From positions 186,001 through 250,000 of the forward strand of contig NZ_NIUC01000004.1 of assembly GCF_002807035.1 (NCBI RefSeq): DNA of 64,000 bases. Reading direction: 5' to 3'. Both the position numbers and the translations under genes were made by a program. Shown one piece after another: positions 25,476 to 34,511 of this stretch. Positions within the stretch are counted from its first letter, which is position 1. Each line of letters starts with the position of its first letter. Under the pieces are notes generated by a model. That model worked only from the letters and a program-made list of their open reading frames with translations. It was not told the DNA's origin and did not search any database. Origin of the DNA: Algoriphagus formosus. Lineage in GTDB: Bacteria; Bacteroidota; Bacteroidia; Cytophagales; Cyclobacteriaceae.

Positions 25476-25510
25476 ATAAAAAAAGTCTCCTGCTTTTGGG
25501 CAGGAGACTT
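25476..25510 (-). terminator. Rho-independent terminator after susD
   Basis: Plus-strand arms AAGTCTCCTGC and GCAGGAGACTT with a 6-nt loop. On the minus strand the hairpin is followed by a T-rich run (TTTTTTTATTTTAA). It ends the susCD transcript just before the dacB start at 25466. Confidence 0.88.
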
Positions 25511-25528
25511 AGAGTAATGGTCAAATAT

Positions 25529-26941
25529 TTATTGATCCCACCAGATTCTATCCAGCAGGGTCACATTTGGAACGTTATTTCCATTACGGCTAACCTCACT
25601 ATCAGGATAGGCCAAGCGCCGGATATAGTTTCCGTTTAATTCTGGATTTAGGTTTTCCGGAAGTGTCATATCCTTGTATCCATAATCGAATCGACGAGCG
25701 TCATTCCAAGTTTCAGGATGCAAGAACATGGCAACCCACTTTTCTTTCATGATCTCATCCATGGTCAAGGACCCTGCTCCCACACTGACACTTTCATCAG
25801 CTAAGTAAGCAGCCTTGTCCTCTTCTGATACACCCAACATATCCATGTGCGCTTCGATACCTGCCAGGTAGGCCGCATAGGCTCTTGCTGGGTCAGATGC
25901 TAAAGCCGCCTCCGCTTCGATGAATTTCAACTCTGCATAAGTGGCGATCAAAAGGGGAGAAGTAGTGGAAGTATAGAATTGCCCAGGGATCAATGTAGAT
26001 CTGGCACCTTGCTCAGGAGCATCTCCACGACCAGCTCCATTGACTGTACCGATGAATTCACCCTCGTCTGTAGTTCCGATCATCAAAGGAAGTCTAGGAT
26101 CTACAGTAGGATAGCTAGTTCCATCTAATGCTTGAACGAATTGCTCTGAAATCCATCCTCCAAGAAGCAAGTTGGAATTGTTGATCGCAACCTGCGCCCA
26201 AGGGTTGAATCGCTGCTCAAAGAAAGTAACAGCAGCATCATCATCATTCGACTGGAATCCTGCTGAAACAGCCGCTAAAACCTCATTGGCATTGTAACCT
26301 GATGTTTCTTTGGTGTGCAAAAGGAATCGAGCTTTCAAGGAGTTTCCAAATCTGATCCATTTGTCGATATCACCACCGAAGATGAAGTCGTCAGCTCCAA
26401 TTGAGATCGCCGTCTCACCTTGAAGATTGGCAATGCCTTGATCTAAAAGAGAAAGAACCTGCTGGTACAATTGCTCATCGCTATCATAAGCTGGTGTTAC
26501 CGTTTCGAAATTGAAACTTTCAGAGAATGGAACATCCCCGAAAATATCCACAGTCATTCCCAGGTTCAAGGCCATCAAAATTTGACCTGCACCGAGGTAA
26601 TGATTTGCTCCTGATTCCTCTGCCTTGCGAATGATTTCATTGACATCAGTCATGACATTGTAAAGGCTAAACCAAGTACCACTGAAATTCACCGGATCCA
26701 TCGTATCCGATGAGGTTGCAGGGTTTGGTGAGGCAAGGTATTGTACATAGTTGCTGGTAGCACTTCCGATTCGCTGCACATTGAGAGCAGTTTCATAAGT
26801 ACTATTGGTCATTAGACCAGAAATAGGGGCGTCTTCCGGATTATTTGGATTTTCATTGACATCCAAGAAAGATTCACAGGCTGAAGCTGTAAGTAAAATT
26901 CCGGCACCCAGTATGGTATATAATTTATTTTTGAATTTCAT
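25529..26941 (-). CDS. SusD/RagB-type outer-membrane lipoprotein
   Basis: 470 residues. Lipobox TASAC (Cys22), followed directly by ESFLDVNENPNNPEDA, the usual SusD start, with TPR-like helices after it. The ENPNNP start suggests the SusD-like_2 subgroup. It forms the substrate-capturing lid over its SusC partner at the cell surface. It follows the SusC gene by 20 bp. No glycoside hydrolase or carbohydrate gene is next to the pair, so substrate is open; the peptidase genes downstream make peptides plausible. Confidence 0.93.
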   Translation of the reverse strand: MKFKNKLYTILGAGILLTASACESFLDVNENPNNPEDAPISGLMTNSTYETALNVQRIGSATSNYVQYLASPNPATSSDTMDPVNFSGTWFSLYNVMTDVNEIIRKAEESGANHYLGAGQILMALNLGMTVDIFGDVPFSESFNFETVTPAYDSDEQLYQQVLSLLDQGIANLQGETAISIGADDFIFGGDIDKWIRFGNSLKARFLLHTKETSGYNANEVLAAVSAGFQSNDDDAAVTFFEQRFNPWAQVAINNSNLLLGGWISEQFVQALDGTSYPTVDPRLPLMIGTTDEGEFIGTVNGAGRGDAPEQGARSTLIPGQFYTSTTSPLLIATYAELKFIEAEAALASDPARAYAAYLAGIEAHMDMLGVSEEDKAAYLADESVSVGAGSLTMDEIMKEKWVAMFLHPETWNDARRFDYGYKDMTLPENLNPELNGNYIRRLAYPDSEVSRNGNNVPNVTLLDRIWWDQ

Positions 26942-26961
26942 CTGTTCGTTAGTTTAAAGTG

Positions 26962-29900
26962 TTACAGTCCCAAATTCAAAGTCACAAAGTAGCTCTGTAC
27001 TCCTGGGAATCCCAGACCGGTAAATCCAACAGCATTTCCTCCAGCACCTGCTGAGAAAGATTCAGGATCGAATCCATCCCATGGGGTAGAAAGGATAATG
27101 TTGTTTGCCGCAAGCGATATTCTAGCTGTTCTGAAAGGTGTTCTTTCCAAAACATTAGGCTGGAGATTATAAGCCAAAGTGATATTTCTTAGCTTGATGA
27201 AATCCGCATCTTTGACGAAGTTTTCGGATACACCTCGATAGTGATTTCTCCAGTAACCTGCACCATAATTTACGCCGTCAGGACCTACGCCTTGACCCAA
27301 CCAAACTTCTTGAGTGTTCTGAGAACCATCAGCCAAGACTCCAGGGAATACTACGAAGTCGTTTCTTCTTTCAGAATCTTCTTGCTTACCAAAGGCAGAA
27401 AGGAAGTTGCCAAACTGATCATACTGCTGAAGTCCGGAACGGAAATCAATCAAGAATGAAAACTCGAAACCTTTGTAGCTGAAATCATTTCTCAAGCCAC
27501 CAAAAAACTTAGGAACTGCATTACCTAAAACCAATTGATTTCCATTTCTAACTGGGAAGCCATTAGCTCCGATCAATTGTGGAAGGCCTCTATCAAGTTC
27601 TGTTGCTCCCTCAGGTGCTCCAGGTCTTACATAGCTGCTACCAAAGATATTTCCATAAGCTTCCCCTTCTTCAAGAATCATGGTTACTGTCGATCCCGCA
27701 TATCCAAACTGGGAACCAACTACAATTTGCTCGATTCCTTCTCTAATCGCCACGATCTCATTCGCATTGGTAGTTAAGTTAGCTGAAACATCCCATCTGA
27801 AATCGCCTCTTTCGATCGGTGTGCCTCCGATTACAAATTCCCATCCACGGTTTTCGATTTCTCCTGCGTTTGTGATGTAAGAAGAGAACCCTGTAGCATC
27901 AGAAATCGGCACTGGAATAATCTGATCTTTGGAGTTTGTCTTATAGTAGGTTACATCCAAGTTTGCTTTGTTGTTGAAAAAGGCAAACTGTGCACCGAAC
28001 TCCAAAGACGTCGTCAACTCAGGACGGAGATTTGGATCACCGAATACAGAGTTTCGGGAGAAACCTACCTGTCCATTCAGTGGGAATACACTTGGAGACA
28101 CAAAGAATGATCCTAGAATATGAGGATTGGTATCTTTACCCACTTGCGCCCAAGATGCTCTTAGCTTTCCAAAGGTCACCCATGATGGCAAGTCAAAATT
28201 CTCGCTAAATACATATCCCAAGTTAACTGAAGGATAAAAGAAGGAGTTGTTATTCTTCGGTAGAGTGGAGGAGATATCGTTTCTTCCGGTCACGTTCAAG
28301 AAAAGGAAGTTTTTGTAATCGACCATCAAGTCACTGTAGAAACCTACCAATCGACGAATGCTCTTTCCCTGAGAAGCGAAAATCTGCGTGGTATTATTCA
28401 GATTGAAGAAATCAGGGATTACGAAGTTGGAACCCGTTGCAGTCACTCGATCAAACTTCCGCTCAAAAATATCATTTCCCAATCTAAGCGTGGTATTCCA
28501 ATCTGAATTCCACTGCTTTTGTAAAGTAATGTAGAAGTTGGAAGTAATATCCCGGCTATTGATTCGAGTTTCCTCGATGAATCCAGTAGAACTTAAGGCT
28601 ACCTCGCCGTCGATTCCCTTTGGACCTGGAGTGATTTCTGTTCTAGAGTCTGAGTAATTATCAACTCCCAAACGATAGGATAGTGTCATCCACTCTGTAG
28701 GGCTATAGTTCAGATTGATGTTTCCGATCACTCGGTTTACATTGTCTTCATAAGTAGCAAAACGGGCGTCATAGATTGGATTGGTATTGCCATAAGTACG
28801 CATCGTACCATCCTCGTTGATGTAATCTCTCACATCAGTAGTCTCTGACCAATACATCATCCGCTCCAAGAAGCGGTCGTGAGGTACTCGATTACCACCT
28901 GAGTTGATGTAATTCATGGAGCCTGAGAAATTGAACTTCTCGCTCACCTTGATGGTACCGGAAAGTTTGGCACTAGTTCGATCCCAGTTGGAGAAAGGAA
29001 TGATACCGTTTTGATCTAGTCTACCGAAGGAACCGTAGAATGTGGCTTGTTCATTACCTCCTGATACAGAGATAGAGTTATCAAATTGGATTCCTGTGTC
29101 AAAAGCTCTTTCCCAGTTGTTTTGATAAACGTAATCCGGGTCATTTTCTTCGGCAATATTAGCACCCCAAGAAGGCCAGAAACTAGAGTCGTTTCTTTCA
29201 CCGCTAAATCCTTGTCCATATTCATCCTGAAGTCGAGGCTTTTTCACCAATCGGTCAAAACCTAGAGAGGAATTAAAATCTACTCGAATCTGACCTGCCT
29301 TACCTTTCTTAGTGGTAATGATGACTGCCCCATTTGCAGCTCGTACACCGTAAAGTGCTGTAGCGGCTGCACCTTTTAGTACAGACATGGACTCAATATC
29401 ATTTGGGTTGATGTCAGCAATACGGTTTGACATACCACGAGGTGTACCTCCTGACTCTACCGTGGAGTTATCCACCGGCACACCATCCACTACGAATAGT
29501 GGTTGATTGTCTGCTGAAGGGTCCAATGAGTTAATTCCTCGGATGATGATTCGGGCAGATTGGCCTGGAGCACCTCCGGAATTAGTGACTTGTACACCGG
29601 CTACTTGGCCTTGTAGGGCATTAACCACATTTTGTTGTCTGGTCTTGGTGATTGCTTCTGAATCAATGCTTTGGGCAGCATAACCAAGTGCTTTTTTCTC
29701 TTGAGAAATACCGAATGCTGTGACAATGACTTCATCAAGCTGAGATTCCTCTTTTTTCATGATGACATTGATCACACTGGTATTTCCGACAGATACTCGC
29801 TGAGTCTCAAATCCTATAAAGGAGAATACCAAAACCGCATCGGAATTTGGAACTGAGATGGAATAGTTTCCATCGATGTCTGAAACGGTACCGTTGGTCG

Positions 29901-30048
29901 TACCGTCCACCACGACGCTTACCCCTGGTAAGGGTAGGCCATCTTCTTGTGTTGTAACTTTTCCTGTGACAGTTTGCTGGGCCATGGACATTCCCACGGT
30001 CGAGCAACTCAGCAAGAAAAGCAACATGAACTTGTAGTAGTTTTTCAT
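26962..30048 (-). CDS. SusC/RagA-type TonB-linked outer-membrane transporter
   Basis: 1028 residues. Signal peptide (cut after GMSMA, about 23). Carboxypeptidase-regulatory-like domain at about 25-105 (VTGKVTTQEDGLPLPGVSVV), then LDEVIVTAFGISQEKKALGY as TonB-box/plug start. The plug holds VNALQGQVAGVQV and RGINSLDP, followed by a 22-strand type barrel to the C-terminal ...FVTLNLGL. Imports a bound oligomer using TonB energy. SusD partner directly downstream. No adjacent anti-sigma/ECF pair or hybrid two-component system, so local regulation is unclear. Confidence 0.95.
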   Translation of the reverse strand: MKNYYKFMLLFLLSCSTVGMSMAQQTVTGKVTTQEDGLPLPGVSVVVDGTTNGTVSDIDGNYSISVPNSDAVLVFSFIGFETQRVSVGNTSVINVIMKKEESQLDEVIVTAFGISQEKKALGYAAQSIDSEAITKTRQQNVVNALQGQVAGVQVTNSGGAPGQSARIIIRGINSLDPSADNQPLFVVDGVPVDNSTVESGGTPRGMSNRIADINPNDIESMSVLKGAAATALYGVRAANGAVIITTKKGKAGQIRVDFNSSLGFDRLVKKPRLQDEYGQGFSGERNDSSFWPSWGANIAEENDPDYVYQNNWERAFDTGIQFDNSISVSGGNEQATFYGSFGRLDQNGIIPFSNWDRTSAKLSGTIKVSEKFNFSGSMNYINSGGNRVPHDRFLERMMYWSETTDVRDYINEDGTMRTYGNTNPIYDARFATYEDNVNRVIGNINLNYSPTEWMTLSYRLGVDNYSDSRTEITPGPKGIDGEVALSSTGFIEETRINSRDITSNFYITLQKQWNSDWNTTLRLGNDIFERKFDRVTATGSNFVIPDFFNLNNTTQIFASQGKSIRRLVGFYSDLMVDYKNFLFLNVTGRNDISSTLPKNNNSFFYPSVNLGYVFSENFDLPSWVTFGKLRASWAQVGKDTNPHILGSFFVSPSVFPLNGQVGFSRNSVFGDPNLRPELTTSLEFGAQFAFFNNKANLDVTYYKTNSKDQIIPVPISDATGFSSYITNAGEIENRGWEFVIGGTPIERGDFRWDVSANLTTNANEIVAIREGIEQIVVGSQFGYAGSTVTMILEEGEAYGNIFGSSYVRPGAPEGATELDRGLPQLIGANGFPVRNGNQLVLGNAVPKFFGGLRNDFSYKGFEFSFLIDFRSGLQQYDQFGNFLSAFGKQEDSERRNDFVVFPGVLADGSQNTQEVWLGQGVGPDGVNYGAGYWRNHYRGVSENFVKDADFIKLRNITLAYNLQPNVLERTPFRTARISLAANNIILSTPWDGFDPESFSAGAGGNAVGFTGLGFPGVQSYFVTLNLGL

Positions 30049-30125
30049 GTGCGTTTAGATTAGGGTTAGTGAAACATTAATTTGCTTTTTTATGCAATTT
30101 TTAAAATACAAAACAGGCAGATCAC

Positions 30126-30152
30126 CAAATATAATTTCTAAAAAGCAGCAAA
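30126..30152 (-). promoter_or_regulatory. Possible promoter of the susCD pair
   Basis: On the minus strand TATATTTG (30133-30126) fits the Bacteroidota -7 consensus TAnnTTTG, with TTTG at 30152-30149 upstream. The 15-bp spacing is shorter than usual, so the call is weak. The rest of the 30049-30403 gap holds the hppA terminator and AT-rich sequence with no gene. Confidence 0.3.
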
Positions 30153-30350
30153 TACTGCAATAAAACTGGCGGATTTCTTGTCTTTTATCCTGACTTAGGA
30201 AACCTATTTTGTAGAACAGTTTTTAATTTACTAAACAAAATGGTTAAAATCCGAAGATTTGGCCTGAAATTTCTTTTAAAATTGAGTTTTCATTGATTTT
30301 CAGGTAAAAAATAGGATTGCTGTTTTTTGCAGTAATTAAAATTTAGGCAA

Positions 30351-30378
30351 AAAAAAATCGCCGTATTTACCGGCGATC
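30351..30378 (-). terminator. Terminator after hppA
   Basis: Arms ATCGCCG and CGGCGAT around a 7-nt loop. On the minus strand they are followed by a run of T (AAAAAAAAA on the plus strand); T-rich on the other side also. Confidence 0.85.
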
Positions 30379-30403
30379 TTTTTTATGATTAATTAAGGAG
30401 GGT

Positions 30404-32683
30404 TTATTTGACGATTTTCTCGGTCACAGTGACGATTTCTTTCCCTTCCTCAACTTTAATTTCTTTTTTAACCTCGATCACTTTGGCATCTGCCATTTCA
30501 CCATGAGAATCATGTGAAGATAGAAGTGGTGCAATTACCAATCCCACCAAACAGGTCAACTTGATCAAGATATTCATGGATGGACCTGACGTATCTTTGA
30601 ATGGATCTCCGACAGTATCGCCTGTTACGGCTGCTTTGTGCGCTTCTGATCCCTTGTAGGTCATTTCTCCGTCGATCATCACACCTGCTTCAAATGATTT
30701 CTTGGCGTTATCCCAAGCACCACCTGCGTTGTTTTGGAAGATGGCCCACATGACACCAGAAACTGTAACACCCGCCATATATCCTCCGAGAACCTCAGCA
30801 GCCAATAGGGTGTCTCCGGTAAACAACTGTGTCAAAAAGGCAATTAAGATTGGTGATACAATCGTCAGTAATCCAGGGAGCATCATCTCCTTCAAAGAAG
30901 CGTTTGTAGAGATTTCGACGCACTTGTCGTACTCAGGTTCTGCTTTGCCTTCCATGATACCAGGAATCTCTTTGAACTGACGTCTTACCTCTTTAACCAT
31001 AGCCATGGCAGCTTTACCAACCGAACTCATAGCCAGTGCAGAGAATACTACAGGAATCATCGCTCCAACAAAAAGCGCTGCAAGAACTGGTGCTTTGAAA
31101 ATATTGATGCCATCAATACCTGTAAATGTTACATAAGCTGCAAAAAGGGCAAGCGCTGTCAAGGCTGCAGAAGCAATTGCAAAACCTTTACCAATAGCAG
31201 CAGTCGTGTTACCAACAGAATCAAGAATATCTGTACGCTCACGTACTTCTTTTGGCAATTCGCTCATTTCCGCAATACCACCAGCATTGTCAGCAATTGG
31301 ACCGAAGGCATCGATAGCCAACTGCATGGCTGTGGTAGCCATCATGGCAGAAGCGGCAATCGCTACACCATAGAAACCTGCAAAAGCATAAGCTCCCCAG
31401 ATGGCAGCAGCGAAAAGCAATACCGGAGCAAATGTGGACATCATACCTTGAGAAAGGCCTGCGATGATATTGGTTGCAGCTCCGGTAGATGAATTTTGAA
31501 TGATGGTCATTACTGGCTTCTTACCCATACCAGTATAGTACTCTGTAAAGTAGCTAATCAAACCTCCCACAGCCAAGCCGATCAATACGGCAGCAAAAAC
31601 GTTGAATGAGGTTACAGTTTGCAAACCTTTACCGAAGAATGTCATTTGCATTTCTGCAGGTAGCATCCAATCAATGATGAAATAAGAGGCAATACCCGTT
31701 AAGATGATCGATCCCCAGTTTCCTCTGTTTAATGCAGCCTGTACCTGCGGCTCTTTGGCATTGTTGTCACTAATCTTGATGAACCAAGACCCTACGATCG
31801 AGAAAACAATCCCGATGCCAGCAATCAAAACTGGTAATAATATTGGCCCCATTCCGCCAAAGGCGTCATTCATAGCTGTGCCATTGTTGATATCATTGAT
31901 CAGGTAGTTACCCAATACCATCGCCGCCAACATGGTAGCTACATAAGACCCAAAAAGGTCAGCACCCATACCTGCAACATCTCCTACATTATCACCTACG
32001 TTATCTGCAATGGTAGCAGGGTTACGAGGATCGTCTTCTGGAATTCCAGCTTCCACTTTTCCTACAAGATCAGCGCCTACGTCAGCAGCTTTAGTATAAA
32101 TACCTCCACCCACACGTGCAAAAAGGGCGATAGATTCAGCTCCTAGGGAGAAGCCGGCAAGGGTTTCGAGAACGATGGTCATTTCCATGTAGAATGACTG
32201 CTCACCTGTAATGAAAAACTGGACGAGAAGGGCAAGTAGTAGTGAAAGACCGAATACGGCCAATCCAGCAACACCTAGACCCATGACAGTACCGCCTCTA
32301 AAAGAAACTTGAAGAGCTTTTGGCAGGCTTGTTCTTGCAGCTTGCGTGGTTCTTACGTTAGCGTCTGTGGCGATCCGCATCCCGATATTTCCTGCAATAG
32401 CTGAGAAAACAGCTCCTATAACAAATGCTACAACAATGAACCAGTGGGTAGTTTCAACCAACATTGAAACGACACCTAAAAGAGCTCCGGCAATGACCAC
32501 GAAGACCGCCAACATTCTGTACTCGGCTGCTAAGAATGCCATTGCGCCTTCTTTTATGTAGCCGGCAAGCTTCTTCATATTTTCTTCGCCTTGATCTTGC
32601 TTGTTCACCCATGTTCTCAGATAAAACATGTATGCTAATCCGACCAACCCGAAGGCTGGTAAAATGTAGATTAAGTTTTCCAT
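30404..32683 (-). CDS. hppA: Membrane-bound ion-pumping pyrophosphatase
   Basis: 759 residues with about 16 membrane helices. The substrate motif [20 protein letters not shown], then the DNVGDNVGD block, and the late [16 protein letters not shown] motif are intact. The enzyme hydrolyses PPi and pumps Na+ or H+ across the inner membrane. In [10 protein letters not shown] the position that is Lys in K+-independent enzymes is Ala, so the protein should be K+-dependent; Na+ versus H+ specificity cannot be decided by eye. The C-terminal tail is extended and rich in Lys/Glu/Val. Confidence 0.95.
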   Translation of the reverse strand: MENLIYILPAFGLVGLAYMFYLRTWVNKQDQGEENMKKLAGYIKEGAMAFLAAEYRMLAVFVVIAGALLGVVSMLVETTHWFIVVAFVIGAVFSAIAGNIGMRIATDANVRTTQAARTSLPKALQVSFRGGTVMGLGVAGLAVFGLSLLLALLVQFFITGEQSFYMEMTIVLETLAGFSLGAESIALFARVGGGIYTKAADVGADLVGKVEAGIPEDDPRNPATIADNVGDNVGDVAGMGADLFGSYVATMLAAMVLGNYLINDINNGTAMNDAFGGMGPILLPVLIAGIGIVFSIVGSWFIKISDNNAKEPQVQAALNRGNWGSIILTGIASYFIIDWMLPAEMQMTFFGKGLQTVTSFNVFAAVLIGLAVGGLISYFTEYYTGMGKKPVMTIIQNSSTGAATNIIAGLSQGMMSTFAPVLLFAAAIWGAYAFAGFYGVAIAASAMMATTAMQLAIDAFGPIADNAGGIAEMSELPKEVRERTDILDSVGNTTAAIGKGFAIASAALTALALFAAYVTFTGIDGINIFKAPVLAALFVGAMIPVVFSALAMSSVGKAAMAMVKEVRRQFKEIPGIMEGKAEPEYDKCVEISTNASLKEMMLPGLLTIVSPILIAFLTQLFTGDTLLAAEVLGGYMAGVTVSGVMWAIFQNNAGGAWDNAKKSFEAGVMIDGEMTYKGSEAHKAAVTGDTVGDPFKDTSGPSMNILIKLTCLVGLVIAPLLSSHDSHGEMADAKVIEVKKEIKVEEGKEIVTVTEKIVK

Positions 32684-32722
32684 TTATTTTTTTTCTTTAG
32701 ACTGCTTGGTTAAATAATTGGG

Positions 32723-32752
32723 CAAATATAGAACTTCTAGCTTTCCAGCCAA
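32723..32752 (-). promoter_or_regulatory. Candidate hppA promoter
   Basis: On the minus strand TTG (32752-32750), a 19-bp spacer, then TATATTTG (32730-32723). This fits the Bacteroidota -33/-7 pattern and lies 40 bp before the hppA start. Confidence 0.5.
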
Positions 32753-32885
32753 CAGGTAAAAAATTTTCTATTTTGTGATTATTGTTATGTGTTTTTTGAA
32801 AAAGAGGCAATGTTTCGATGCGAAAGCTTTATTTTTTTTAGAGATTGGAAAATAAAATTGAAAATCAAATAAAACGATCAACCTA

Positions 32886-33170
32886 ATGACCGTCAAAGAA
32901 TTCAAAAATTTAGAACAACCGCTGCCAAGTTTTTCACCAGAGCTACGCTCACTTTGGTGGGATTTCAAAGGAAATTGGGACATGGCCCATGCTGAAGTGG
33001 ATCAACTGCCGGGAAAGTCAGCGGCAAAGGTCCATGCCTATCTCCACCGGAAAGAGGGAGATGATTGGAATGCAGATTATTGGTATAGAAGGGCAGGTGT
33101 CAGTCGACCTTCAGTTTCGCTGGATGATGAGTGGGAGGATTTGCTTCTTGATTTTCTTCAAACATCCTAA
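32886..33170 (+). CDS. Conserved small protein of unknown function
   Basis: 94 residues, rich in Trp, Asp and His: SLWWDFKGNWDMAHAEVDQ, HAYLHRKEGDDWNADYWYRR. I recall close relatives across bacteria as an unnamed conserved family with this WYRRAG ending. No signal or membrane segment, so cytoplasmic. Divergent from hppA. No function can be given. Confidence 0.75.
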   Translation: MTVKEFKNLEQPLPSFSPELRSLWWDFKGNWDMAHAEVDQLPGKSAAKVHAYLHRKEGDDWNADYWYRRAGVSRPSVSLDDEWEDLLLDFLQTS

Positions 33171-33191
33171 TTATAAGTAAGTTGTATAATC

Positions 33192-33599
33192 ATGAGTCTA
33201 ATTTGGAGTATTTTTCTTATGGTAGTTTTGAGTAGTAATCCGTCTTTGAGCTTAGAAGATTTTAGATGGAAGAACAGGCTGCTAGTGATTTTTGGAGAAG
33301 AAGCAATTGATAAAAAACTTCTCGAGACTCAGTTAGATGAGATTCAAGAACGGAAACTAATCATCATGCGATTTCAAAATGAAGAATTGGTTTATTCGAC
33401 AGATACATTGGATATAAAAGTTGAATCATTTTTGAAATTAAAATCAAAAAATCCTCGGGCAGATTGGATGCTTATAGGTCTCGATGGAGGAGTAAAATCT
33501 TCAGGTAAATCCGGGGAATTGGATTTATTGAAAACTTTTAAACGGATAGATTCTATGCCGATGAGACAGAGTGAAATGAGAAAAGACGGGAAAAATTGA
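33192..33599 (+). CDS. DUF4174 domain protein
   Basis: 135 residues. A short hydrophobic N-terminus (SLIWSIFLMVVLSS) looks like a signal peptide. LEDFRWKNRLLVIFG, QLDEIQERKLIIMRF and later LIGLDGGVKSSG match the DUF4174 pattern (FRWKNRLL, ERDL, GKDGG-x-K), a thioredoxin-like exported domain without the redox cysteines. 21 bp after the preceding gene. Function unknown. Confidence 0.72.
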   Translation: MSLIWSIFLMVVLSSNPSLSLEDFRWKNRLLVIFGEEAIDKKLLETQLDEIQERKLIIMRFQNEELVYSTDTLDIKVESFLKLKSKNPRADWMLIGLDGGVKSSGKSGELDLLKTFKRIDSMPMRQSEMRKDGKN

Positions 33600-33711
33600 C
33601 AAAAAAAGGTCAAAAAATACCCTTTTTAGGGGATGTTTTCGTGTTTTTTTGATTCGTATTTTGGGGCCGATTAAACGGAGTGAATTAAGTAGCCTCAAAC
33701 TATTACCGATT

Positions 33712-33939
33712 ATGAAATTCTTTTATTTGTCTAGTACCCCCAATGAAGACAATATGCTTGAGATTCATGAACGGGAATGCAGCAACATTCCCGATTCTTT
33801 GGATCGAGATTATTTGGGCCCATTTAATAATGGAGCGGAGGCAATTCGGAAAGCGAAGATGATTAGTGAAAATGTCACTTTGTGTGTTCACTGCTGTAAA
33901 GTTTCTACGAGTTCCGTGCTTCTCAAGAAAAAGAGCTAA
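33712..33939 (+). CDS. Small conserved Bacteroidota protein
   Basis: 75 residues from the ATG at 33712. MKFFYLSSTPNEDN, EIHERECSNIP, DYLGPFNNGAEAIRKA and VTLCVHCCK form a pattern that recurs in short Bacteroidota proteins. The three late Cys with an upstream His and Cys could bind a metal. No signal peptide. The upstream in-frame extension to 33649 has no support. Function unknown. Confidence 0.65.
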   Translation: MKFFYLSSTPNEDNMLEIHERECSNIPDSLDRDYLGPFNNGAEAIRKAKMISENVTLCVHCCKVSTSSVLLKKKS

Positions 33940-34053
33940 TGCTGGGGTTTATAATCTCGGGAATTTTTCGAATTGGAAATGGATATTTTGGCTGAAAATT
34001 TTACATTTGCCTCGCGATTCAGGGGGCCGATTAGGTCTCGGAAATCATAAAAT

Positions 34054-34128
34054 CGGGGTGTGGCGCAGTCCGGTTAGCGTACACGTCTGGGGGGCGTGTG
34101 GTCGCAGGTTCAAATCCTGTCACCCCGA
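34054..34128 (+). tRNA. tRNA-Pro (anticodon GGG)
   Basis: Acceptor arm CGGGGTG pairs with CACCCCG; D arm CGCAGTCCGGTTAGCG. Anticodon stem CACGT/GCGTG encloses CTGGGGG with anticodon GGG. T arm is GCAGG-TTCAAAT-CCTGT with discriminator A. CCA is not encoded. A terminator follows at 34153 and a tyrosine integrase gene 384 bp downstream, so this tRNA is probably an island attachment site. Confidence 0.93.
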
Positions 34129-34152
34129 CAGTAAGGAATTTCAAAAGAATCC

Positions 34153-34188
34153 AAAGCCTTGTAAATCAGTGATTTACAAGGCTTTTTT
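34153..34188 (+). terminator. Terminator after tRNA-Pro
   Basis: Perfect 15-bp stem (AAAGCCTTGTAAATC / GATTTACAAGGCTTT), loop AGT, ending in a T run. Ends the tRNA transcript. Confidence 0.9.
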
Positions 34189-34210
34189 ATTTTTAGGCTA
34201 TTCAGAATAC

Positions 34211-34373
34211 GTCAAAAAAGGTCAAAAAGCTGGTGAGTTATTCGGTGAACCGGAAAACTATTAAAATAGATACTCACCAGATGTGCTTTAAGTCAATGAT
34301 TATCAATAATTTTGATCAATCGAATTGAAGTGAATTTTAGCCACTTTTTGACCAAAATTTGATGAAAAGTGCC
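34211..34373. repeat. GGTCAAAAA/GCACTTTT short repeats before the integrase gene
   Basis: GTCAAAAAAGGTCAAAAA at 34211 is a tandem pair. The inverse TTTTTGACC is at 34345, with AAAAGTGCC at 34365 and GGCACTTTTGG again near 34413. A similar TTGACAAAAAAAGGTCAAAAA lies at 33596 on the other side of the tRNA. They could be arm-type binding sites of the integrase. The 34189-34511 gap holds no gene. Confidence 0.35.
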
Positions 34374-34511
34374 AAAAAAAATGAAAAAATAATCGGCGTT
34401 TTTGAAGCGCTAAGGCACTTTTGGTGAGCTCCTGCATAAATTTAATTCATGACTTCTGGTAAAATACTGAAAATCAGTGTTTTGAAAAATGTTTATTTAG
34501 TTTAAAAAATT

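Noticed and set aside
25529-30048. Polysaccharide utilisation locus
   Set aside because: SusCD alone without carbohydrate-active enzymes is not enough to call one.
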